From contig PBVO01000048.1 in NCBI GenBank assembly GCA_002729015.1, positions 3,453-10,114 on the forward strand: DNA of 6,662 nucleotides, written 5' to 3'. Source of the DNA: Candidatus Poribacteria bacterium (GTDB taxonomy: Bacteria; Poribacteria; WGA-4E; UBA9662). Below the pieces are notes generated by a model. The model saw only the letters and a list, made by a program, of their open reading frames with translations, did no database searches and was not told where the DNA came from. The position numbers and the translations under genes are program-made. Below, in pieces: positions 1 through 6,624 of the stretch (its first letter is position 1; each line of letters starts with the position of its first letter).

Positions 1-96
1 AGTTTGTCCGCCTTCTATCAACGAAAGGGTATGATCGCTGAAGCTGAAGCCGCTATGGCCAAATCAGCCGAGCTAAACTCGACGCAGACGAAGTGA
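1..96 (+). CDS. C-terminal end of a probable TPR-repeat protein (partial)
   Basis: An open frame enters from the left edge and ends at TGA 94-96, giving 31 residues. The segment [20 protein letters not shown] has the Y..kG...EA..A..ka pattern of a tetratricopeptide repeat helix pair, followed by a short polar tail (ELNSTQTK). TPR proteins are scaffolds for protein-protein contacts, so no specific role can be given. The reading frame converges on the copper ATPase gene, and the two coding ends overlap by 24 bp (73-96). The start and most of the protein lie outside the window. The TPR-like pattern and natural-looking polar C-terminus favour a real gene, but with only 31 residues a chance open frame cannot be excluded. 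Confidence 0.5.
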   Translation, partial: SLSAFYQRKGMIAEAEAAMAKSAELNSTQTK

Positions 97-2334
97 ATTA
101 GCAATCACTAAGACTGAACTGAAAGCCATGGCGGCTGCAGCAAACATAGGGTTTAAAAGTAGACCCCACCACATGAATACGCCAGCAGCAAGTGGAATTC
201 CTAGTACATTATAGGCAAACGCCCACACTAGATTCCAACGAATGGTATTCAAAGTCCGCCGACTCAGTTGAATCGCAGTTGCTACGTGTGGCAACCGACC
301 CTTGATTAAAACTACGTCGGCAGTTTCAATCGCAACGTCAGTCCCTGTACCAATGGCAATCCCAACTTCGGCTTGCGCTAAAGCTGGAGCATCATTTATC
401 CCATCACCAACCATTATTACTACGTTACTCCCTGTTTGTAAGTCGGCAATTATATCTGCCTTGTCCGCTGGTAAAACTTCTGCCCTAGCTTGACCAACAC
501 CAATCTGCTTAGCTACAAAGTCTGCAGTCTTAACGCTGTCGCCGGTCAGCATGACGGTTTTCAATCCCATTTGTTTTAGTGTGTCTAGAGCTTCCATAGC
601 GTCGGTCTTAATTACGTCAGTCACCGCAATTTGTCCAGCCAGCTGGTCTTCCACGCTAACCCAAATTACTGTTTTGCCATCTCTAGCATACTCAGTTTCT
701 CGATCGATGTCTACTCCAAGTAACTGTATACCTGACTTCTCCATTAGTCGGCGGCTACCGCACCTGACTTTTTTACCATCTAGATCAGCCTGTACACCAA
801 AGCCAACTAGTGCTTCAAAATTGTCAATTTTGACCTGTTCAATCTGTAAATCTCGTTCTCGACAAGCTTCAATAATTGATAAGCCTAGGGGATGTTCAGA
901 CTTTGATTCCAAAGCGGCCGCTAATAAAAGTAAATGTGTTTCTGAATATTCATTGCTAGGCATAATATCAGTAACAGAGGGCTGCCCCTGAGTCAAAGTA
1001 CCAGTTTTATCAAAGACCACGGTTTCAGTACGATGTAAAATTTCCAAAACTGGAGCGTTTTTGATTAATATTCCTTGTTCTGCAGCTCGACCAACACTAG
1101 CAATTATAGCGGTTGGTGTTGCTAACCCTAGAGCACATGGACAAGCAATAATCAAGACAGAAATAAAAAATGTTAAAGACTGAGCCAGCGAAGCATTTAG
1201 AATAAAAAACCAAATACCGAAAGTTAACGCTGCAATACAGATGACAATCGGTACAAATAAACCTGCAACTTGGTCCGCAAGCCTTTGGATAGGCGGCTTC
1301 GAACTCTGTGCGGATTCAACCATGCGGATAATCTGAGATAGCATGGTATCAGCGCCAACGCGCTTTGCCATTATATTGAAACTACCTGTACCATTGACAG
1401 TTGAACCAATAACTTCATCATCGATTTGTTTGTGTACTGGTTGACTTTCACCCGTTACCATTGACTCGTCAACTAAAGACTGTCCCTCAACTACTATACC
1501 ATCAACTGGAATACATTGGCCTGGTCTAACCATTAACAAGTCGCCGACTTGTACTTCACCAATATTGACCTCAGTGGTTTTCCCATCATCCTGAATTTTC
1601 AGCGCTGTTGGTGGTTGTAGCTGAATAAGTTTCGTAATTGCTCCTTGAGTTGCGTGTTTAGCCTTAGTTTCTAAATACCGGCCAACCAAGATCAGCGTGA
1701 TAATCATGACTCCGGTTTCATAGTAATTATTGTGATTTTCTGTATTAGAATTTGTCCAATATAAGATTGTTATGAACAGACTGTATAGGTATGCCGAAAA
1801 AGTGCCTAGCGAGATGAGGACATTCATATCGGCAGATTGGTGCCGCAATGCAGAAATAGCTCGATGATGAAACTGCCAACCTGCCCAAAATTGGACTGGG
1901 CTTGATATCAGCGCAAGAAACAATAACTCCCACTGGTAGGACAACTGGTGAGGTATGAACATAAGTGCCATCGACACAAAAGCGATTACTCCACTAACCC
2001 ATATCTTGATCAATAGAATCCGCGACTCTTTCTGGTGGATTCTTTCTTTTTCTTCTAGTTGCTTTTGACGAAATTCACTGGGGCGGTGAGCAGTATAACC
2101 AGCATCGATAATTGCAGACTGCAGGTGTCCAAAGTTAACAGCTTTCGTGTTATACTCAACTTCGGCTTGTTCTGTTCCATAGTTAACAGAAACAGCAGAT
2201 ACACCTTCAATCGACCTGAGAGTTTTCTCTACCCGAGCCACACAAGCTGCACAGGTCATTCCTCCAACTGAAATAGTAGTTGCAAGATGCTTAGGATCAT
2301 TATTTATCTTTGAATCAAGAAGTCTTTTCTGCAT
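73..2334 (-). CDS. copA: Cu(I)-exporting P1B-type ATPase (CopA family)
   Basis: This 753-residue inner-membrane pump uses ATP to move Cu(I) out of the cytoplasm. An N-terminal heavy-metal-associated domain carries GMTCAAC (Cys28 and Cys31). Four membrane segments follow (about 107-127, 136-156, 171-192, 206-222), then the actuator domain with TGES (294-297). Two more helices come next, the second with the CPC metal motif (Cys398, Cys400). The catalytic DKTG has phospho-acceptor Asp442. The nucleotide domain has SEHPLG (479-484), then TGDS (597-600) and GDGINDAP (643-650). The last two helices hold Tyr708-Asn709 and Met736...Ser740, the pattern that marks Cu(I)-specific P1B-1 pumps. All catalytic motifs are intact and length is normal for a single-HMA CopA. 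The ATG at 2332-2334 lies 28 bp after the sigma-54 regulator gene, with a weak AGG ten bases upstream, so it is probably the last gene of that operon. Silver transport is a usual side activity of the family. Confidence 0.95.
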   Translation of the reverse strand: MQKRLLDSKINNDPKHLATTISVGGMTCAACVARVEKTLRSIEGVSAVSVNYGTEQAEVEYNTKAVNFGHLQSAIIDAGYTAHRPSEFRQKQLEEKERIHQKESRILLIKIWVSGVIAFVSMALMFIPHQLSYQWELLFLALISSPVQFWAGWQFHHRAISALRHQSADMNVLISLGTFSAYLYSLFITILYWTNSNTENHNNYYETGVMIITLILVGRYLETKAKHATQGAITKLIQLQPPTALKIQDDGKTTEVNIGEVQVGDLLMVRPGQCIPVDGIVVEGQSLVDESMVTGESQPVHKQIDDEVIGSTVNGTGSFNIMAKRVGADTMLSQIIRMVESAQSSKPPIQRLADQVAGLFVPIVICIAALTFGIWFFILNASLAQSLTFFISVLIIACPCALGLATPTAIIASVGRAAEQGILIKNAPVLEILHRTETVVFDKTGTLTQGQPSVTDIMPSNEYSETHLLLLAAALESKSEHPLGLSIIEACRERDLQIEQVKIDNFEALVGFGVQADLDGKKVRCGSRRLMEKSGIQLLGVDIDRETEYARDGKTVIWVSVEDQLAGQIAVTDVIKTDAMEALDTLKQMGLKTVMLTGDSVKTADFVAKQIGVGQARAEVLPADKADIIADLQTGSNVVIMVGDGINDAPALAQAEVGIAIGTGTDVAIETADVVLIKGRLPHVATAIQLSRRTLNTIRWNLVWAFAYNVLGIPLAAGVFMWWGLLLNPMFAAAAMAFSSVLVIANSLRLRRV

Positions 2335-2362
2335 TTATGATTAGCCTAATTCTCTTCAATTT

Positions 2363-3793
2363 TTAGATTTGTAGAGTCTTGATTTTTTGCCACAAGGTTG
2401 TACGACTTATTCCCATCAACTTTGCCATTTTCGAATAATTATTATCAGTTTTCTGACGCAGCGCCAGAATTAACTCTTTATCCAAACTGTTGGTCAATGT
2501 CTTGTAAAGGTTACTTTGACCAGATAATGTGTTTGGAGAATCTAAAATTTTTCGGACTGCCAGTTCAAATGTTTCATCAAACAGTGTCCTCCTTAGATTT
2601 TCATTGTCTAAATCGAATGAAACAAAATTTCTGATTTCGGACGGCAAATGGTCAGGTAAGATTACATCAGATCGAGATAGGACCGCAGCACGTTTAATCG
2701 TATTCTCTAGCTCACGCACGTTTCCTGGCCAAGGATAATTTTGAAAAAGAACTAAGCACTGGTCGTCAATACCATAGAAATGACGATTGAGTTCAATCGA
2801 AGACCGTTCCAAAAAATGTTGTGCTAGCAGAGAAATATCCTTCGATCGTTTTCGTAAAGGTGGTAAGACAATAGGTACTTGCTTCAGCCTGTAATAAAGA
2901 TCTTCTCTAAAATGTCCGTTCTTGACTGATTTTTCCAGATTCACATTGGTAGCCGCAATTACTCGAGCATTGATAGCGACCGGTCGAGTCCCCCCTAATC
3001 GCTCGATTTCACTATCTTGTAAAGTACGTAAAAGTCGCATTTGCAGTGCAGAACTCATATTACCAATCTCATCTAAAAATAGAGTACCACTATTTGCCAA
3101 CTCAAATTTACCTAATTTGCCATTTTCTTGAGCTCCAGTGAAAGCACCAGCCTCGTAGCCAAACAGCTCACTCTCAAGTAAGTTATCGGGTAAGGCCCCA
3201 CAATCGACGATGATAAATGGGTTGTCGCGCCTAGAACTATTGTTATGGATAGCACGAGCTACCACCCCTTTTCCTGTACCGTTTTCTCCTTCAATCAAAA
3301 CAGTCATCGAATTAGCTGCCATTATACCAATCATCTTCCAAACCTCTAGCATTGGCTGACTTCGTCCGACTAATTGGGGGGAGCTTTTTACAATTATTTT
3401 TTCGGAGGCTGTGGAAATGGACTGGCGAGCTTTCTGAAGTTGTGAGATCCGTTCTAAAATCGACTTTACTTGCTTTAGATCAATCGGCTTCGGTAAAAAG
3501 TCGAAGGCTTGTAGGCTCATTGACTGGATGGTATTTGCGATGTTATCGTAAGCCGACATTACTACGACTTGCATTTTTGTGTGGAAAGATTTGAACTGCT
3601 GGAGGGCTTCTAAGCCAGACATTCCTGGCAACTGTACGTCCAATAGGACCAGATCTGGTTGGTGTTCAGCGGCTAGACGTAAACCATCTTCCGAATTACT
3701 GGCGATTAGAACAGTATAGTTCAGATCTTGAAAAAATTGCTCGAACGCCCAACATATGTTAGAGTCATCATCAATAACAAGAACGGTATTCAT
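2363..3793 (-). CDS. Sigma-54-dependent response regulator (NtrC family)
   Basis: The 476-residue protein has the full three-domain NtrC plan. The receiver domain (1-115) has the acidic pocket Asp8-10, phospho-acceptor Asp52, Ser80 and Lys102. The AAA+ domain (about 140-375) has a Walker A GENGTGKG (169-176), the sigma-54 contact loop GAFTGA (216-221) and Walker B GTLFLDEIG (236-244). It also has FREDLYYRL (295-303) and WPGNVRELEN (355-364). A Fis-type helix-turn-helix closes the protein (about 440-474, with MGISRTTLWQKIK). It should hydrolyse ATP to open sigma-54 promoters once phosphorylated. Walker A differs from the common GESGTGKE at two positions. No histidine kinase is in the window, so its partner is unknown. 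The ATG at 3791-3793 starts 14 bp after the Fur-like gene with no good Shine-Dalgarno, suggesting translational coupling. Targets are not shown; copA next door is the obvious candidate, but no -24/-12 site was found in front of it. Confidence 0.92.
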   Translation of the reverse strand: MNTVLVIDDDSNICWAFEQFFQDLNYTVLIASNSEDGLRLAAEHQPDLVLLDVQLPGMSGLEALQQFKSFHTKMQVVVMSAYDNIANTIQSMSLQAFDFLPKPIDLKQVKSILERISQLQKARQSISTASEKIIVKSSPQLVGRSQPMLEVWKMIGIMAANSMTVLIEGENGTGKGVVARAIHNNSSRRDNPFIIVDCGALPDNLLESELFGYEAGAFTGAQENGKLGKFELANSGTLFLDEIGNMSSALQMRLLRTLQDSEIERLGGTRPVAINARVIAATNVNLEKSVKNGHFREDLYYRLKQVPIVLPPLRKRSKDISLLAQHFLERSSIELNRHFYGIDDQCLVLFQNYPWPGNVRELENTIKRAAVLSRSDVILPDHLPSEIRNFVSFDLDNENLRRTLFDETFELAVRKILDSPNTLSGQSNLYKTLTNSLDKELILALRQKTDNNYSKMAKLMGISRTTLWQKIKTLQI

Positions 3794-3807
3794 AGTTATT
3801 CACTACT

Positions 3808-4245
3808 TTACCTACAGTGAGAGCAATAGCCTAAAATCTCGTAACGATACTTGAGTGCTTGAAAATTGTGTGTATGGCAAATTTCATTCTGCCGAGCTTT
3901 AACTTCTGGATCTTGAAATTCAATGATTTGTGAGCATTGGATACAAATCAAATGAGCATGCTGACTAGTATTATCATGAGAGACTTCATACAAAATGTTA
4001 TTGTTCGCATCAATAATTTCAGTCAGTAATCCACTTTTTACTAACAATGGAAGCGTACGATAAATAGTTGCTTTAGAAGTTTTGTGGCCATTCGCAATCA
4101 TTTGAAACAAGAGATCGTCAGCTCGAAAATGCGTGTGAAAAGATATGGACTGCTCTAACACTAGCCGTCGCTCTGTGGTCAGCCGAAGATTTTGCGTTTC
4201 TAGATAATCCTTAAACTTCTGGATTTGTTGTCTACTCTTTTTCAA
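3808..4245 (-). CDS. Fur-family metal-responsive transcription regulator
   Basis: This 145-residue protein is of usual Fur length. The N-terminal winged helix contains RLTTERRLVLE and KTSKATIYRTLPLL (recognition helix, about 55-68). The C-terminal dimer domain has HAHLICIQC and ends in CSHCR. Cys101, Cys104, Cys141 and Cys144 form the structural zinc site. Aligned by eye to E. coli Fur, the regulatory site H33/E81/H88/H90 is kept as His39/Glu87/His96/His98. The other site (H87/D89/E108/H125) is replaced by Gln95/Ala97/Lys116/Tyr133. It could be a Fur, Zur, PerR or Mur; Glu rather than Asp at 87 and 109 argues against a typical peroxide-sensing PerR. The start is TTG (4243-4245), five bases after the mazG stop. 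No ATG lies near it in frame, and the next Met is residue 49, inside the DNA-binding domain. Coupled translation with mazG is likely. Confidence 0.88.
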   Translation of the reverse strand: MKKSRQQIQKFKDYLETQNLRLTTERRLVLEQSISFHTHFRADDLLFQMIANGHKTSKATIYRTLPLLVKSGLLTEIIDANNNILYEVSHDNTSQHAHLICIQCSQIIEFQDPEVKARQNEICHTHNFQALKYRYEILGYCSHCR

Positions 4246-4250
4246 TTTAT

Positions 4251-5057
4251 TTATTTTTCTTCTATACGTTGTTGAATAGGGAGGAGCTTATCAGATTTAA
4301 CCATTTCCCAAATTTGATCTAACTGTTCTAAGCTATAGTCAGTTAACTCGTGTCCACAAGCAGAAACGTGAGCTTCCATTTGATGAAATCGACTTTCAAA
4401 CTTTTGGTTGGATTTACGAAGTGCAGATTCAGCCTCTACATTCAAAAATCGAGCTAGATTAACTACGGAAAATAATAAATCGCCGACCTCCATTTCCACT
4501 TGATCTATTGGTCCATCAATTAAGCAAGCCTCGATTTCCTCAATTTCTTCTTTTAGTTTTGGCAACACTTCAGTCACATTATCCCAATCAAAACCAACAC
4601 GTGCAGCTTTCGTTTGCAGTTTTTCGGCTCTTTGCAGACTGGGTAAGGCAATAGGTACCCCATCTAGTGCCGAGTCTCTATCTTGGTATCCTTCTTCGCT
4701 TAGTTTAATTTTCTCCCAATTTTGTATTACCTGATTGGTATTTTTCACACTAAGATCGGAAAATACATGGGGGTGGCGACGGATTAGTTTTTCTGAAATT
4801 TTTTCTAGGACTTGTTCTATATCGAAGTTGCCACTTTCCTGACCTATTCGTGCCTGAAGCATGATAACCGATAGAAGATCACCAAGTTCTTCACAAATCT
4901 TGGCTGAGTCATTACTTTCAATTGCCTCAATGATTTCATAGGTTTCCTCTAGAAGGTTTGACTTCAGACTTTGGTGTGTTTGTTCTCGGTCCCATGGACA
5001 ACCGTCTTCACTTCGTAATGTGGCAATAATAGACTTGAGTTCTTCAAATGATTTCAT
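4251..5057 (-). CDS. mazG: Nucleoside triphosphate pyrophosphohydrolase MazG
   Basis: The enzyme hydrolyses NTPs and dNTPs to the monophosphate plus pyrophosphate, a house-cleaning role in the cytoplasm. The 268 residues make the full-length tandem form, close to the E. coli protein in size. The first MazG domain begins with the typical GCPWDREQTH (19-28) and has metal-binding EExxE at 37-41 and ExxD at 57-60, followed by RRHPHVF (93-99). The second has Glu170, Glu171 and Glu174 and then Glu190 and Asp193 (EVGDLLFSVVNLAR). The C-terminus (FESRFHQME...LEQLDQIWEMVK) is also typical. It starts at ATG 5055-5057, with only a weak GAGG far upstream. It follows the rpsD terminator by 42 bp, so it is the first gene of the mazG-fur-regulator-copA cluster. 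A promoter should lie in 5058-5099, but none with good -35 and -10 boxes can be seen. Confidence 0.95.
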   Translation of the reverse strand: MKSFEELKSIIATLRSEDGCPWDREQTHQSLKSNLLEETYEIIEAIESNDSAKICEELGDLLSVIMLQARIGQESGNFDIEQVLEKISEKLIRRHPHVFSDLSVKNTNQVIQNWEKIKLSEEGYQDRDSALDGVPIALPSLQRAEKLQTKAARVGFDWDNVTEVLPKLKEEIEEIEACLIDGPIDQVEMEVGDLLFSVVNLARFLNVEAESALRKSNQKFESRFHQMEAHVSACGHELTDYSLEQLDQIWEMVKSDKLLPIQQRIEEK

Positions 5058-5099
5058 TTATCTTTCTATTCAGCCTCAATTTACTTAAAACCATTAAAC

Positions 5100-5127
5100 A
5101 AAAAAAGCCCAGATAAACTATCTGGGC
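5100..5127 (-). terminator. Intrinsic terminator of rpsD
   Basis: On the minus strand a perfect 9-bp stem, GCCCAGATA / TATCTGGGC with loop GTT, is followed directly by seven T residues (5100-5106). It begins about 32 bases after the rpsD stop and is a textbook Rho-independent terminator. It separates rpsD from mazG. On the plus strand the hairpin is not followed by a T tract, so it should act in one direction only. Confidence 0.93.
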
Positions 5128-5159
5128 CTTCATACTCACGATTCATTATTAGAACTAAG

Positions 5160-5771
5160 CTAGAGGAGTCGCGCGTAATACTCTACAATCAGCTGAATAT
5201 CTAAGGGAAATGGAACTGATTCAATCGTTGGCAGTGCAGACACAGTGGCCGTACGCCGATTTCGATTTAAGTCCAACCAGTCAGGACTAATTAAGCTAGG
5301 ATTTTCCATAGAAACAGCCACACACTCTAGATTCTGGCTTTTTTCTTTAAGACTAATAACTTCACCAACTCTGACCCTATAAGATGCAATGTCTACTTTT
5401 CTGCCATTTACTTGAAAATGACCGTGATTAACCAGCTGACGCGCCGCAGGAATAGTAGGAGCGAAACCAGCTCTAAATACTACATTGTCTAATCTTCTTT
5501 CCAGCAATTCCATTAACTTATCACCAGTCGAGAGCTGGCTACGACGAGCGTCGGATACTAGACGACGCAGTTGCTTCTCACCTAGTCCATAATTGAACCT
5601 TATTTTCTGTTTTTCCGTCAAACGACGACCGTAATCAGAGACCTTGCGACGAAAGTTATTACCATGCTGCCCAGGAGGATAAGTTCTCTTCCTCCTTTTC
5701 CGTGTTAGTCCAGGCAAGTCTGCATCTAAGGCTCGACACTTTTTGAGTCTAGGTCCAGTGTATCTACTCAT
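5160..5771 (-). CDS. rpsD: 30S ribosomal protein S4
   Basis: S4 is a primary 16S rRNA-binding protein that nucleates assembly of the small-subunit body. The 203 residues begin MSRYTGPRLKKCRALDADLP and contain YPPGQHG (31-37), SDYGRRLTEKQKIRFNYGL (45-63) and the S4 RNA-binding domain (about 93-155, RRLDNVVFRAGFAPTIPAAR then VNGRKVDIAS). The end is IVEYYARLL. The N-terminal zinc-binding cysteines of the C+ form are absent (only Cys12 is there), so this is the zinc-independent C- form. The ATG at 5769-5771 is preceded by GGTGGAG 11 bases upstream. The gene is not beside rpsM, rpsK or rpoA. It lies 138 bp after the ferritin-like gene with no terminator between, so read-through is possible; no convincing promoter is visible in 5772-5909. 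A strong terminator follows it. Confidence 0.97.
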   Translation of the reverse strand: MSRYTGPRLKKCRALDADLPGLTRKRRKRTYPPGQHGNNFRRKVSDYGRRLTEKQKIRFNYGLGEKQLRRLVSDARRSQLSTGDKLMELLERRLDNVVFRAGFAPTIPAARQLVNHGHFQVNGRKVDIASYRVRVGEVISLKEKSQNLECVAVSMENPSLISPDWLDLNRNRRTATVSALPTIESVPFPLDIQLIVEYYARLL

Positions 5772-5909
5772 CTACTTCTTATCTCCACCGTGTTCTTTTA
5801 TGTGTCCGACTAAACTAATTGAATTATCTTTGATAGATCAACGAAAAGAGGTAGATGGTAACATTTTTTCACCTAGACCGCAAGTACAAAGTGATAAGTA
5901 AGTAGTCAA

Positions 5910-6464
5910 TTAGTGGTGTGATAAAGAAACAGCGCTCCGTACAATCTCAGGGTCGTTAGACAACCGCTTAGCAGCTTCGATAACTGTCTGGTGATGATGT
6001 TGCATTTCTTTCTGGATTCTATTCAAACGGTTTAACAAAAAAGTTTGATTGTTTTGATAAATGGCTTTTTCAGTCATTTTTGCCAAATACATGAATAGTT
6101 GATCAGCTTCGCTTCGCTCAATTTCAATCGTTATCCTAAACCCATCACTTAAACTCACGTTCATTTCGGAAACTCTTTGTTCGTGCGCGATTAAATCATC
6201 TTTAATTTGGCTAATCGAATCACTAGCAGGCAAATCGTGGATCCGCATGTCTAAGTCAAAAGCCGCATCACAGAGGCCACGACCAAATTCTATCAGGACA
6301 TAATGCTGCCATTCTTGGGTGCTCATTGTTTCCCAAAAACGAGCGACTCGATCATCAATTCCTCCCAGCAACAAGGACAGCCGAGCATAAATTTTGGCGA
6401 ACCGTAGTTCAATGTCTTGACATGTATCAAATGCATCTCTAAGTGTTAAATGTTTGTCAGTCAT
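5910..6464 (-). CDS. Ferritin-like / rubrerythrin-like protein with a di-iron motif
   Basis: I do not recognise a named family for this 184-residue protein. It looks all-helical, with no signal peptide or membrane segment, so it is likely cytoplasmic. The spacing of acids and histidines fits a ferritin-like four-helix bundle: Glu19 (IELRFAKIYARL), E51-W-Q-H54, Glu116 with Glu114 and Glu119 nearby (IEIERSEADQLFMYLA), and E153-M-Q-H156. That is the E, ExxH, E, ExxH set of a carboxylate-bridged di-iron site. Members of this superfamily detoxify peroxide, store iron or act as oxygenases; which applies is not shown. There is no C-terminal rubredoxin domain. The ATG at 6462-6464 has no Shine-Dalgarno in front of it, while a very strong one lies about 47 bases upstream and serves a short overlapping frame. 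An in-frame ATT at 6501-6503 would add 13 residues if used as a rare start. Fold call is moderate; function is open. Confidence 0.65.
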   Translation of the reverse strand: MTDKHLTLRDAFDTCQDIELRFAKIYARLSLLLGGIDDRVARFWETMSTQEWQHYVLIEFGRGLCDAAFDLDMRIHDLPASDSISQIKDDLIAHEQRVSEMNVSLSDGFRITIEIERSEADQLFMYLAKMTEKAIYQNNQTFLLNRLNRIQKEMQHHHQTVIEAAKRLSNDPEIVRSAVSLSHH

Positions 6465-6502
6465 GAAACAATTAATGGTAAAAACATATCTAGAAGGGTC
6501 AA
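6461..6502 (-). CDS. Possible 13-residue leader ORF coupled to the ferritin-like gene
   Basis: A TTG at 6500-6502 lies nine bases after a near-ideal Shine-Dalgarno (GGAGGAGGT, 6512-6520). It opens a frame encoding MTLLDMFLPLIVS. Its TGA overlaps the ATG of the ferritin-like gene as ATGA (6461-6464), the classic geometry for translational coupling. The peptide is short and hydrophobic. The competing reading is that ribosomes start at the overlapping ATT (6501-6503), which is in frame with the main gene. The sequence alone does not decide between them. Confidence 0.35.
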   Translation of the reverse strand: MTLLDMFLPLIVS

Positions 6503-6511
6503 TTTGCCTTT

Positions 6512-6520
6512 ACCTCCTCC
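6512..6520 (-). promoter_or_regulatory. Strong, displaced Shine-Dalgarno sequence
   Basis: GGAGGAGGT on the minus strand contains a full AGGAGGT match to the 3' end of bacterial 16S rRNA. It sits 47 bases ahead of the ATG at 6464, too far to serve it directly, but at normal distance from TTG 6502 and ATT 6503. It decides the start question for the ferritin-like gene. Confidence 0.7.
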
Positions 6521-6549
6521 ATTTTTCTTTAAGCGATAGTGTATTCTAT

Positions 6550-6578
6550 TTGACTTTTGTATCCTGTTTGTCTATTGA
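6550..6578 (+). promoter_or_regulatory. Weak candidate sigma-70 promoter, plus strand
   Basis: TTGACT (6550-6555, five of six bases of the -35 consensus) is followed after exactly 17 bases by TATTGA (6573-6578, three of six of -10). It would fire toward the right edge, with a start near 6585. On the minus strand a TAGAAT -10-like box (6543-6548) overlaps this area but has no good -35. The region is AT-rich, so chance matches are likely. Confidence 0.2.
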
Positions 6579-6601
6579 ACTTGTTTTGTTTTTAAAATTA
6601 G

Positions 6602-6622
6602 AACCATATATCGTATGTGGTT
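6602..6622. repeat. 21-bp imperfect palindrome, possible operator
   Basis: The sequence starts AACCATATA and ends TATGTGGTT around a central C at 6612. Eight of ten symmetric positions are Watson-Crick complements, and the two exceptions are T/G. It lies in the 160-200 bp stretch upstream of the ferritin-like gene, two bases before a plus-strand ATG, a place where a dimeric repressor could act. It does not match the Fur box consensus. The protein that might bind it is unknown. Confidence 0.35.
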
Positions 6623-6624
6623 AA

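Noticed and set aside
302..991. Two plus-strand open frames (302-493 and 551-991) inside copA
   Set aside because: They are antisense to a well-conserved ATPase, their products are low-complexity Ser/Ile/Ala-rich, and they have no recognisable domain or ribosome site.
1745..1933. A 62-codon minus-strand frame within copA
   Set aside because: It overlaps the membrane region of copA in another frame and has no supporting motif.
2398..3594. Several plus-strand open frames of 69-80 codons inside the sigma-54 regulator gene
   Set aside because: All lie antisense to strongly conserved AAA+ and receiver coding sequence and show no domain; they are frame shadows.
5814..5829. GATAATTCAATTAG ahead of rpsD as a possible Fur box
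   Set aside because: Only the left half matches the 7-1-7 Fur consensus; the right half has almost no agreement.
5830..5841. Inverted repeat TTGATAGATCAA upstream of rpsD, reminiscent of an FNR box
   Set aside because: The FNR/CRP-type half-sites TTGAT and ATCAA need a 4-base spacer; here it is 2, and no promoter could be placed around it.
5838..5864. An 8-residue leader frame (MLPSTSFR) ahead of rpsD with AGGTG six bases upstream
   Set aside because: Very short, ends 66 bases before rpsD, no coupling geometry and no attenuator hairpin; chance is the simpler explanation.
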